Program-made: the position numbers and the translations under genes
Shown here: one piece after another, positions 1 to 7,865 of the stretch
Position numbering within the stretch: the stretch's first letter is position 1
How the letters are laid out: each line of letters begins with the position of its first letter
Notes under the pieces: model-generated
Seen by the model: the letters and a program-made list of their open reading frames with translations, nothing else
What the model was told of the DNA's origin: nothing
Databases searched by the model: none
Source of the DNA: Mytilinidion resinicola
Taxonomy: Eukaryota; Ascomycota; Dothideomycetes; Mytilinidiales; Mytilinidiaceae
Length of the DNA: 10,914 nt
Assembly (NCBI RefSeq): GCF_010093595.1
Contig: NW_022985448.1
Coordinates: 512,667-523,580, forward strand
Direction of reading: 5' to 3'

Positions 1-14
1 GGGGGGGGGGTACT

Positions 15-85
15 CCCCTGTTCCCCCTTGTTACGGATATGGAAGGATGTAACGCCACTGACACGCTAGTAGTGGCAACCTGAGT
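15..85 (+). repeat. Left arm of 71-bp inverted repeat
   Basis: This stretch is the exact reverse complement of 2354-2424. It starts CCCCTGTTCCCCCTTG and ends CAACCTGAGT. Outside it lie TACT and then ten G at the window edge, whereas the right arm reads straight into a longer homopolymer. Perfect identity over 71 bp suggests recent duplication or terminal inverted repeats under constraint. Confidence 0.85.
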
Positions 86-294
86 AAAGTCGTGCAAGTC
101 GGGTCCTCGCGACGCACACGCTCTGAATTCGCTTATCCAGCGAGGCTCTCCTTTATCGATAGCACCTCCACATATTACGCATCCCACAGCGTTGCGAGGC
201 ATCCTTCGTGTTTATCGTTTGTTCTTGCCGCGTGCTAGCAAAACGTCGTCGGAGCTAAGGGCTTGCCTCGCTGAAGAACGTATCGTAAGGTGGG

Positions 295-341
295 TAACGT
301 ACTCCACAAGCGAGCCGGACACCCAAGCGAGTCGGACACCT
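295..341 (+). repeat. Probable left end of a nested pogo/Fot1-like element
   Basis: A TA dinucleotide (295-296) is followed by ACGTACTCC and then two adjacent 17-bp direct copies (308-324 and 325-341), both of the form AAGCGAG-Y-CGGACACC-Y. Tc1/mariner-pogo elements insert at TA and often have short internally repeated ends. This end lies about 80 bp upstream of the transposase ATG remnant, the expected position. No inverted partner was found downstream, consistent with loss of the 3' half of the element. The family assignment of this end is inferred from position and form. Confidence 0.5.
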
Positions 342-377
342 CACAACCAAAACGCGACGCATCAACCTCCAACCGCG

Positions 378-1032
378 ATGCATCGACAACACAACGTGCA
401 ATCAATCCAAAGCGAAGGCAGGATAAGCCTAGCTATTGCAGCAATTACAAGAACCCAATTACCAAGCGTGCGACGCGCTGCAGGAGTGTACAATGTCCCA
501 AAAAGCACACTATTCGATCGACGCAATGGAACAACCGCATGACACGATTGTGAGCCCAATTCAAAGAAGCTTACCAAGCTGGAGGAATTAGTCATTGTTC
601 AACATATACTCAACCTAGATTCGCGAGGATTTGCGCCTAGCCTGTCTACTGTACAAGAGATGGCTAACAAATTGCTTGCTGAGCGCGCCGCCAGCTAAGT
701 TGGCAAGAACTGGCCAGAGAACTTTGTTAAGCGAACACCTAAGCTTAAAACACAATTTAATTAAAAGTACAACTGTTAAAGAGCTCTATATAAGGATCTA
801 AAAGCAATTAGTAATTGGTTTAGGCTTATCTATAATATAAAAGCAAAGTACAGTATTATTAATAATAATATATACAACTTTAATAAAGCTAGCTTCTAAA
901 TAGGCGTTATCTTAACAGGCATAGTTGTAACAGGCTCCGAGCGGCGTAATTGTCTAAAAGCTATACAGCCAGGCAATCGCAAATAGATAATAATAATTTA
1001 AGGAATTAATGCCTGTAGATGGGCCATCTGTT
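378..1032 (+). pseudogene. RIP-degraded, 3'-truncated pogo/Fot1-type DDE transposase
   Basis: One reading frame from ATG 378 can be followed to about 1032, with in-frame stops at 540 (TGA) and 696 (TAA) and at least five more after 740. The N-terminus is a pipsqueak-type helix-turn-helix (EGRISLAIAAI, then VRRAAGVYNVPKSTL). Next come a CENP-B/Tc5-type DNA-binding region (KLTKLEELVIVQHIL, LDSRGFAPSLSTVQEMANKLL, then VGKNWPENFVKRTPKLKT) and the start of the DDE catalytic region (NNIYNFNKASF, then VVTGSERR and QPGNR). The usual DIYNFDETGF motif reads N-IYNF-NKASF, so catalytic acidic residues are lost. Stops stand where the family has Gln, Arg or Trp, and substitutions are mostly C-to-T or G-to-A. 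This fits RIP. The frame ends near GINACRWAI, so over half of a normal transposase (about 550 residues) is missing. Confidence 0.85.
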
Positions 1033-1977
1033 ACACTCCGCCACCGCCCCAGCAGCAGTGCACACCAACCAAAAAGGTACAGTGTCGAGCAAACTACTCG
1101 ACGGGCCGGTGTTCAACATATATATGCGACTTGACTTGCCCCGCAACCGCGCCTAAGGCCGCGCGCGCCCGAGGCCACGCCTGGCGCTGCGCTGAGGCCG
1201 CATCACGTGCAATCTCGCCACGTGCCTGCCACACATGTGGTGCGCGCCGTAACACCTGCAGCAGCAGGTGGCTTTGTCGACAGCGTATTAGGTATGAATG
1301 CGGGATGTATGGTGGGTTTAACACGTTCACAATAATGCAAAGATCGTCAGTCATGAGATAGGCACGCAGGCAAGACTGCTTTCCATCTTGATTGCAATGC
1401 TAAGACGTCTTTGCGGGCTCAAAATAGGCTGTCAATTTACCCTTCGGTGTCGCACTATCTCAAGCTTCTCCCACCAATTTAACCAAGGTCCAATACTCCT
1501 CCATTTTAGCCCCATTTTCAGGTGTGCCTTTTGCAGTAGTCCTTCGTTTAAGCCACGGGCAGGCTGGCCAATGGATTCTTTGTCATGAGTCTGTATCCTG
1601 TTTCAAACAAGCAAGCAGGAGCTTTTGGTGCCCTCAGTCTAGCTCAGGAAGACTCCCAAAATCTTGCAGGAACGTAATAAGGGATGCCTCAGAATGCATT
1701 CTTATCTATATGCCCTCTTTTTATATCTGCTATTTGCGTTGTTCGATCTTTCAATCAATATCGCCACCCCAGCCACATGGGGATCTGGCCAAACCATGAT
1801 GCAAGTCATTGCGGGGCAGATCGTCGATCGCCGCTGCACCCTGTCGCTGGCTTGGCTGCGATAAGTCGTTGGGTGATATTCACATGCAAAGGCACGCTCG
1901 TAAAACAAAGTGGCATCGTGCTATGACATTATCAATATGCATCGAATAGTATCCCCATCATGACGTGCGCACTAAAC
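1033..1977. other. No recognisable gene; GC-rich patch then mixed sequence
   Basis: Homology to the pogo transposase stops abruptly near 1032. A GC-rich patch follows (about 1130-1270), in sharp contrast to the AT-rich 720-1020. In the forward frame at 1131-1361 it contains CHTCGARRNTC (about 1227-1260), loosely like the Cys-rich tail of some fungal transposases, but spacing and His do not fit a zinc knuckle. From 1280 to 1977 only short overlapping frames occur on both strands, with no motif I recognise. This could be the rest of the inserted element or captured host DNA. Confidence 0.5.
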
Positions 1978-2096
1978 CTATATAGCTTCTCGTTCCTCAA
2001 ACCCTAGCCTGCCCCTCATCTTCTTCCAGCTCCCACACCCATCCTTACCTAGTGCCCAGATATCATTTTGTTGTCAAGCTTCAGCGAGTCAGCACT
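1978..2096 (+). promoter_or_regulatory. Promoter-like region and pyrimidine-rich leader
   Basis: CTATATAG at 1978-1985 is followed by a C/T-rich stretch (about 1986-2050) leading to ATG 2097. TATA plus a pyrimidine-rich leader about 110 bp before the start is usual for filamentous-fungal genes. No mapped start supports it, and the region lies inside the inverted-repeat element, so it may be a captured promoter. Confidence 0.35.
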
Positions 2097-2408
2097 ATGT
2101 CTGCTATCTTTTGCTGCTCAGCTATAACTCCATATCCCCCACGACAGCTTGACCACGAGGCAAAATTCGGAGCGTTTATTCGTTGGACTGGCATCCAAAC
2201 GACCTCTTCGGTTCTGGTTGACAGCTCTTCACTCGTCAGCGGCGCACCATACGCGATTCAACCTGTGAGGCAGATTAATTATGGACCTCAGGAGTCGATT
2301 AGATACTTCGTTCCAGCGAGCAACGGCGCCGATTTTGCGGAGGCTACGGAGGAACTCAGGTTGCCACTACTAGCGTGTCAGTGGCGTTACATCCTTCCAT
2401 ATCCGTAA
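2097..2408 (+). CDS. Short hypothetical ORF ending inside the right inverted repeat
   Basis: ATG 2097 opens a 103-residue frame. It is preferred to a GTG further upstream because eukaryotic initiation needs ATG and the leader upstream looks promoter-like. The protein begins MSAIFCCSAITPYPP and contains KFGAFIRWTGIQTTSSVLV and SSLVSGAPYAIQPVR. I recognise no domain, signal peptide or membrane segment. From about residue 86 the sequence (LRLPLLACQWRYILPYP) is encoded by the 71-bp repeat arm. The original gene was therefore probably longer and was cut by, or captured into, the element. It may be the 5' end of a host gene, a chance ORF, or a short element-encoded protein. Confidence 0.35.
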   Translation: MSAIFCCSAITPYPPRQLDHEAKFGAFIRWTGIQTTSSVLVDSSSLVSGAPYAIQPVRQINYGPQESIRYFVPASNGADFAEATEELRLPLLACQWRYILPYP

Positions 2409-2424
2409 CAAGGGGGAACAGGGG
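2354..2424 (-). repeat. Right arm of 71-bp inverted repeat
   Basis: This is the exact reverse complement of 15-85. It is followed outward by two more G and then 20 C (2427-2446). The last 18 codons or so of the short ORF at 2097-2408, and its stop codon, fall inside this arm, so that ORF takes its C-terminus from the repeat. Confidence 0.85.
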
Positions 2425-2426
2425 GG

Positions 2427-2446
2427 CCCCCCCCCCCCCCCCCCCC
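2427..2446. repeat. C20 homopolymer, G-run on the opposite strand
   Basis: Twenty consecutive C follow GGGGGG (2421-2426), so the junction is a G-run meeting a C-run. The matching left end of the element is the ten G at 1-10. Such tracts are rare in fungal DNA and prone to length error. The true length may differ, and the window may begin here because an assembly broke in the tract. Confidence 0.8.
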
Positions 2447-2504
2447 TTTCATAGGCTATATATACGGGCCTTATGCCTCTTCAAATCAACACAGAACTGC
2501 TTCT

Positions 2505-4041
2505 TCACAACCTGAGAGAACTCGTGTGCATCCGAATCGCATCATTGTGTCGATGAGCAATAATCGCGAGAATCTGGCGTTGGTCAGTCTTACTGAGAAA
2601 ATCTGAGACGTGGCAGGTAATATACCATAACCTTAATGTCCTCTGAAGATTGAAGAATCTTTGATGCAGTACGCACGTGACTCTGAAAGATGCTCAGAAG
2701 TTGTTTCAGTTCTGCAATTACCAGATCTGACAAGTCTGGAGATAAGGGAAATTGGGATCCTTGATTTTTATGATTCTGTAGTAGGTTGCATAGGTTATCA
2801 ACTGTGTTGATCACGCTTATTATCCCTTCGATTATTGCAATCGCTGTCCGCAGTTTAGCTTGGATATTGTGGATGTCGTGAACGTCTTACAGCTCGACCG
2901 AGATTTTACAGGAGCTGAGGAATAGAATTTTGTCGCTCTAAATCATACATATTAGCTATAGAAGAAACCATGTACGAACAAGTATATGCTGAGTAAAGAA
3001 ATATTAGTACCTACAGTCTTACGACGCTGCTCCTCCAAGGTAATCAAATAGCTTGTCCAATTTCGCTCAAGCAATCTAATAAACTGGACATGCTGATAGA
3101 GCGGATGCTCATGATGGGTGGGTAATACTGAAGCCTGAGCTGAAACAGATTGTTCAATAAAGGACTGGATTTTCGATGGCCCTTGAATGATAATCCAGGT
3201 TGATGAATGCTCAGCTGACGAATAGCATTGGTAAAACGCAGCATGCCGACATGACCAAGGGTCTTTAAGCTCTCGGCCGTGCAACTCGAAATGCTTAATG
3301 TTGTAACATATCTCTTTGCACAAAAGACAATTAGAAGCAATTACTTTAAACAATCTTTATATACTGACCATAACCAAAGACTGAACTCTTGTCTGTATGC
3401 AGGCGCATATGGCTTGTGATGCTCGTCTCCGGGGCGTCGCGGATTCGTCTGCCAAACTGGAGGAGATAGGTGGAAAATTCTTCAAATACGTTGCAAAACT
3501 GCACTAATCGATCGAACATGTCTGGTAAGATCCTCAAGCGACTCCATGAAGTAGTTTGAGATATGAAACTGTACCAGCTAAGTGAGTTCCTTTGGAGTCG
3601 ATGATTTGTCTTGTGGACGTACAACAGATGAATCTTCTGTCGTGTAGAGGTATTCTAACTAGCATTTTAGTATATTCAGGTACAATGATACATCGAGGAG
3701 TAAGGTACATCGCGGAATTAGTTAATTTGCGGCATAGCCTGAAATAGGAACGCTAGATGAAGGCTTCGTCCCGACACAGGTATTATACACGCAAGAGTTT
3801 GGTTACTTGCCTTTAAAAGCAAATCCAGCCCAGTAATGTCATTGATTGACATGCTAGAAAAGCCCATACGCCTCGATTCGACCCCAGGTTTCGTGAAAAA
3901 TTCTCCTTCTCTATTACAAGAGTATTGTAAGCAGCCAATAGTCGAATGTGTTTGGCTCTCGACAAAAAGATCCTGCGCACGTAGATGAAGTCGGTGCCAA
4001 CAGTTTTCATGGCTGCTGGAAACAGCCGCGTGAGGCCGCAT
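2505..4041 (-). pseudogene. Fungal CorA-like transporter-domain gene, interrupted and lacking the membrane C-terminus
   Basis: Six exons can be read: 4041-3811, 3654-3623, 3577-3369, 3313-3015, 2937-2626 and 2573-2505. They are joined by introns of 156, 45, 55, 77 and 52 nt. The first intron would be a GC-AG type (AAG|GCAAGT); the others are GT-AG. All exon phases agree. ATG 4041 has a strong context (CCCACCATG). The product (about 383 codons) shows features I associate with fungal CorA-like domain proteins: FISQTTSWSRLRIL, LLQFGRRIRDAPE, YEICYNIKHFELHGRELKDP then WSCRHAAFYQ, WIIIQGPSKIQSFI, NWTSYLITLEEQRRK and a helical DVHDIHNIQAKLRTA segment. An in-frame TAA (2889-2887) stands where Gln would fit, a CAA-to-TAA change as RIP makes. 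Translation stops again at 2505, before the paired transmembrane helices expected at the C-terminus. It is probably a pseudogene. Transport activity is not implied by the family name. Confidence 0.7.
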
Positions 4042-4300
4042 GGTGGGGGGCGTATCTACGCGAAAGTAAGCAGCAAAGAGCCACTTTAGTATAGAGCGAA
4101 GCCTCGGATAAATAGACGCACTAGTCTGCCTTGGCTATATTAGCAGGGCAAACTGCATTTTCGTTTTTCCTTGCTCCGCCTTGCTCCGCCTTGCTCCACC
4201 TCGTACTAGGATTGTCAATGTATGATATTAAGATAGGAGACGAGAGCAACTCTTATCGTTCACTCATTTTCAACCACATAGTGCTTTGCCTATTGGCACA
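4042..4300. promoter_or_regulatory. Divergent intergenic region between the CorA-like and kinase genes
   Basis: The two starts face away from each other across 259 bp, so this region should carry both promoters. On the minus side an AT-rich CTATTTAT lies about 70 bp upstream of ATG 4041. On the plus side a pyrimidine/A-rich leader (CACTCATTTTCAACCACATA, 4261-4280) precedes ATG 4301. The only clear repeated signal is the 10-bp triplet at 4171-4200. Whether the genes share control is unknown. Confidence 0.4.
4171..4200 (+). repeat. Three tandem 10-bp units (TTGCTCCGCC)
   Basis: There are two perfect copies of TTGCTCCGCC and a third, TTGCTCCACC, with one G-to-A difference, about midway between the divergent starts. 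It could be a repeated binding site or a simple replication-slippage tract. The sequence alone cannot decide. Confidence 0.8.
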
Positions 4301-7300
4301 ATGAACGCAGAAACTATTATACAAAGAAAGTACCTCATCGAAAATAAATTGGTAGAGCTTCTAAACAGCTTGTTTACGGACTGGCGCATAAGTGTAATGA
4401 AATCCCCTACGCGAATATGACTAGCATTGCTAACTCTTTCGCGCAGCAGACGGATAGTGAAGTCAAGATTTTCGCAGAGAGAAAGTTAACCAATGTAAGA
4501 GGACCAGATCTGGAAAGTGAGTAACGACTGACATACGTCGAGGCTGAAATCGAAAGCGTCACGTACAACCCGGATTGAGAACATGGGTAGCTACTTGCTG
4601 GATTCGAGTCTGAGCTTTTTGGACTCGAGAATAGATAGTTACGGGCTGTGCTAAATGAGTTAAATGTTGGGACGTGGGGCCTATGCATGGCAACGTGTCA
4701 GGATCTCATTGGACAGCCGAGGTTCCAGGCTGAAATTGAGAACGTTCTAAACCATCGAGACCACTTGCTTCTCTTCACTACCGTGCACTCCTGCTCACCA
4801 TGCGTGCCGCAAGAAAGTCTCTTTGGGGTAGTCTCCAACGCAAAAGGCAGCTTACCTTCGATCACCAATACTACTTTGGAAATCATGTTATTGATTCACT
4901 GTTTGCGATGGAGGACATTGCTGCAGCCGTGGCAGAGTTCATACCGGATGAAGGTGCCCGATTCGACATCGGCTCGACTATTTTTCGCATGGGGCGGCAA
5001 ACGTTTGCGATTCTCCTCTGGAATCATGAAGAAGAATCCATCACCAAATTCATTGAGCACAGGGTCCTCGATGGCCGATTGCCGCTTGAGAAAAGTCTCG
5101 CTGAGCGCATAGTACCTGATTTTGGGGAATCATTCGCGTTGGAATGGCAATGGCACTTTCTTCCATTCACCCTCGACTCTGATCTGCAACTACATCATGG
5201 TATTGTTGAGCATGAGCGCATCTTTCCCTACGTATACCAGGAGAGTATAGGGGAAGGTGCATTTGGAGAAGTGCTGTTGACCGCTGTGGATTCGTCACAA
5301 CAAACGCTCACAACGTCCGTGGCCACGCGAGCTGCGGAAGAAGGTCAATTCATTCCAGATCTACAAGTCGTCCAAATGAAGATCGGCGACGATGAACTCC
5401 CAGTTGTTAGAATTGCCCGAAAGCGATTCAAACTGCCCCAAAGCCAAACCGAGGAATCTCGAGACCGGATGATCGCGAATGAAAGGAGTTGTTTAAGAGA
5501 GTTGGGCCGCTTGAAGCACCGAAATATCATTCAGATGTTGGGTAGTTACGCTTATCGAGATGAGCGTAGTATTCTATTCCCCCACGTCGAAATGAATTTG
5601 GAGGAATTCCTGAAACGGTCCGATCGTTTTGGAGATTTCATCCACGATCGCACCTTCTTTTCTGCTCTTCAAGGACTCGCCTCTGCCTTGGCCTGCGTCC
5701 ATAATCTGAAGCTCAACGCTGAGACCCACGGCATCGAGCTTGAGCGGATCGGATACCATCACGACTTCCGCCCCCAGAATGTTCTCGTCAGTCCTAAGAC
5801 CTTTTTGCTTGCCGATTTTGGGTTATCGAAACTCAAGCCAGTGGGAGATGGGTCAAGGACCGAATGGAAGACTGGTGGCCCTAGTTACCGTGCACCTGAG
5901 TGTACGGACATGACTTTTCGTAGCCAAGAAGTGGGGCGCAGCATAGACATGTGGGCCTTCGGCTGCATGGTCGCGGAAGTTGTCACATACATGAAGAGTG
6001 GCCCTGACGGCATTACTCAATTCAGACGAAGCAGACATTCTCCAGGTGTTCACCCACGTGTGGAAGATGAAAGTTTCTACAATGGACTTGGACTCAAACC
6101 AGCGGTACATCAATGGTTCGACACGTTACTAGGAGAGCCAGCTTCACTAGAGCCAGCTTCACCATACGCAGCAGATCTGGTCGCTCTTTCACTATCCATG
6201 CTTGTAGTTGATACGGACGAGAGATTAAAATGCCCGAGATTGTGCAAGAAACTCAACTTCCTATGTGCCAGGTCGCACTTAATGCCTGCTGTGGAAGCTC
6301 TGGAGCGTTTAATTAATCAGATGGAGGCATCTCTCGAATCTACCGAAGGGCAACCAATTATGGAACTCTGGTTTGAACTAGAACGACTCAAAGCTTGGGC
6401 GGCCGTGTTTGGATTGATTGGACAACAAAGATTGCTATCAAGATTTGATCACACAGAAATTGAGGAGGGAGAAGTTGAGAAATTACGATTGGTCTCCCAT
6501 AAAATGTTGGGCCGATTACAACTGGAACTGAACAAATACGACTCGAACCTACATCACACTGACATGATGAAATCGATCGCAGTCGACACATCTGTCCTCG
6601 ACGAGATACGAGACCTTATACAAGACCTTTGGGAGCTGCTGTCACAGAGAAACAAAAACCGCGCGCAATTCCTTTGGTGTGCAGAGGCGCTAGACACGCA
6701 CAAAATTGAACGTCTTCACATACTTGAGCTCCAAAAGCCTACGGCAAGAGATGATCAATACTCCAGTATCAGCGCTCTAGCTGCAATCAAGAGCCTCCTG
6801 CTGCAGTTCGAGCGTGATCTGCCTTCGGAAGGAACTTGGGCGTTGCTAGCTGAGGGCGATGTGGGTATCGAGGAACATTTCGGACCTAACCGTATCGGCA
6901 CCTATCAGGGTAGTGAGAAGGTGTTCATCGAAGTTCTGCACTACGACAAACGTTGGGAGGGTATGGGAGTCGAAGAAAGAGCGACACGCATGCAACTGGT
7001 TGCCGAAGGCTTTCACCAGAGCCAAGAACTGCCCGAACTTCGTGTCCCGAAATGCATTGGTTTCATCCCAATGAAGAATGCATTTGGCTTTCTATATCCT
7101 TTTCCTACCGCTACGGATGTGCCGAATACGCTTCTGGCGCTTCTTTATGCAAAGCCCAAGTTGGTCCCTGCGTTAGAAACAAGAATACAACTAGCCAACA
7201 AGCTCGTCTCATGTATAGCGGGGCTACATTCGATTGGCTGGTTACACAGAAACCTAAACTCCGACAACATTGTTTTCTTCACTAAGCAGGGCTGTTCGAC

Positions 7301-7745
7301 GGAAGAGGCTATAGAGAATCCATACGTGATAGGGCTTACTAGAGCGCGCCCGGATAGCGATGGCTGGCATAGCGAGGGACCCAATGATGCTCGTATAGTC
7401 GACTATTCCCATCCAGAATACGCCAAAACACGTCGATTTCAAGTAGCGTATGACTACTACAGCCTTGGTATCATATTGCTAGAGATCGGACTATGGAGAT
7501 CGGTAGGCAGTATCACATCTAAATGGCCAACTGCAGCGCCTGAAGCCATCAAGTTCACGCTTATGGAGAAATATGTTAAGGATCTGAGGTCTCAAATGGG
7601 AAGTGCGTATTACGGTGCCGTGCTTGCATGCATGGATGGATGCCTCCTGTCAGGGGAGGGAAGGGAGAACGCAACTACTTCGCGTCTGAACTTTTATGAG
7701 AGAGTTGGAGATGTTTTGGACAGAATGTCGCGAAGTGCTCTATAG
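4301..7745 (+). CDS. Protein kinase - HeLo-like - pseudokinase fusion protein
   Basis: The main exon is open to TAG 7743-7745; its first ATG (4800) gives 981 aa, numbered here. Kinase 1 (about 141-488) has GEGAFGEV (151-158), Lys208, Glu228, HHDFRPQN (320-327), DFG (339-341), APE (365-367) and DMWAFG (383-388), so it is probably active. Residues about 495-670 are helical. ELWFELERLKAW (522-533) followed by FGL, and the downstream pattern, resemble the HeLo domain, the membrane-active helical bundle of fungal cell-death proteins. Residues about 676-980 form a kinase fold with VFIE for VAIK (Glu711), HRN for HRD (Asn818) and GLT for DFG (845-847), so a pseudokinase. The N-terminus is probably longer. 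I propose exons 4301-4393, 4447-4494, 4639-4782 and 4851-7745, all phase 0, about 1,059 aa. Intron 4394-4446 has a GCTAAC branch site. The intron at 4783-4850 has a weak donor and could instead be a one-base frameshift. The 3' two-thirds is far surer than the 5' end. Confidence 0.8.
6135..6164 (+). repeat. 15-bp tandem duplication within the kinase gene
   Basis: Two adjacent copies of GAGCCAGCTTCAC plus two bases (6135-6149, 6150-6164) encode EPASL-EPASP at residues 446-455. The duplication is in frame and lies in a loop between late helices of kinase 1. It looks like recent slippage, likely tolerated. Confidence 0.85.
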
Positions 7746-7865
7746 ATTTGAATCGTCCCGTTAACTCTATGCTTTGGAACACTGCGACCGTCCAAACAAC
7801 GAGCATAGTATTACCTCTCATACTGGGAACTTGGGCTTGATTGTTGGGGCGCTCCACAATGCGTA

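Larger units (their letters stand above)
1..2446. mobile_element. Putative inverted-repeat-bounded element, about 2.4 kb
   Basis: The segment lies between a perfect 71-bp inverted repeat (15-85 and 2354-2424), with G-rich/C-rich homopolymer runs just outside each arm. Inside are a RIP-decayed pogo/Fot1 transposase remnant (378-1032), sequence without a recognisable gene, and a promoter-like region with a short ORF (1978-2408). No intact transposase is present, so this would be a non-autonomous or composite element, perhaps with captured host sequence. The pogo remnant appears to have its own left end near 295, so it is probably nested rather than the source of the 71-bp arms. A target-site duplication cannot be checked because the left flank is outside the window. 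Alternatives are an inverted segmental duplication or an assembly artefact. Confidence 0.5.

Noticed and set aside
1131..1361. Cys-containing frame as a zinc-knuckle transposase tail
   Set aside because: CHTCG...C lacks the expected His spacing and the GC-rich patch is open in several frames, so it is not a supported gene.
2456..2606. Plus-strand TATATATA followed by ATG 2553 with a 17-codon frame, like a gene start
   Set aside because: The same stretch continues the minus-strand CorA-like coding sequence with a well-placed intron (2625-2574), and the plus frame ends at once. TATA-like sequence is common in AT-rich DNA.
4840..4850. Programmed -1 ribosomal frameshift at GCAAAAGG
   Set aside because: It is not a canonical slippery heptamer, no clear downstream pseudoknot was seen, and an intron or a simple indel explains the frame change more easily.
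5345..7442. Minus-strand ORFs of 60-90 codons inside the large kinase gene
   Set aside because: All lie opposite a long conserved coding exon and show no motifs.
7767..7808. Imperfect inverted repeat (CTATGCTTTGG with CCAAA...AGCATAG) as a terminator
   Set aside because: It is short and interrupted, and eukaryotic mRNA ends do not need such hairpins; it is probably chance.
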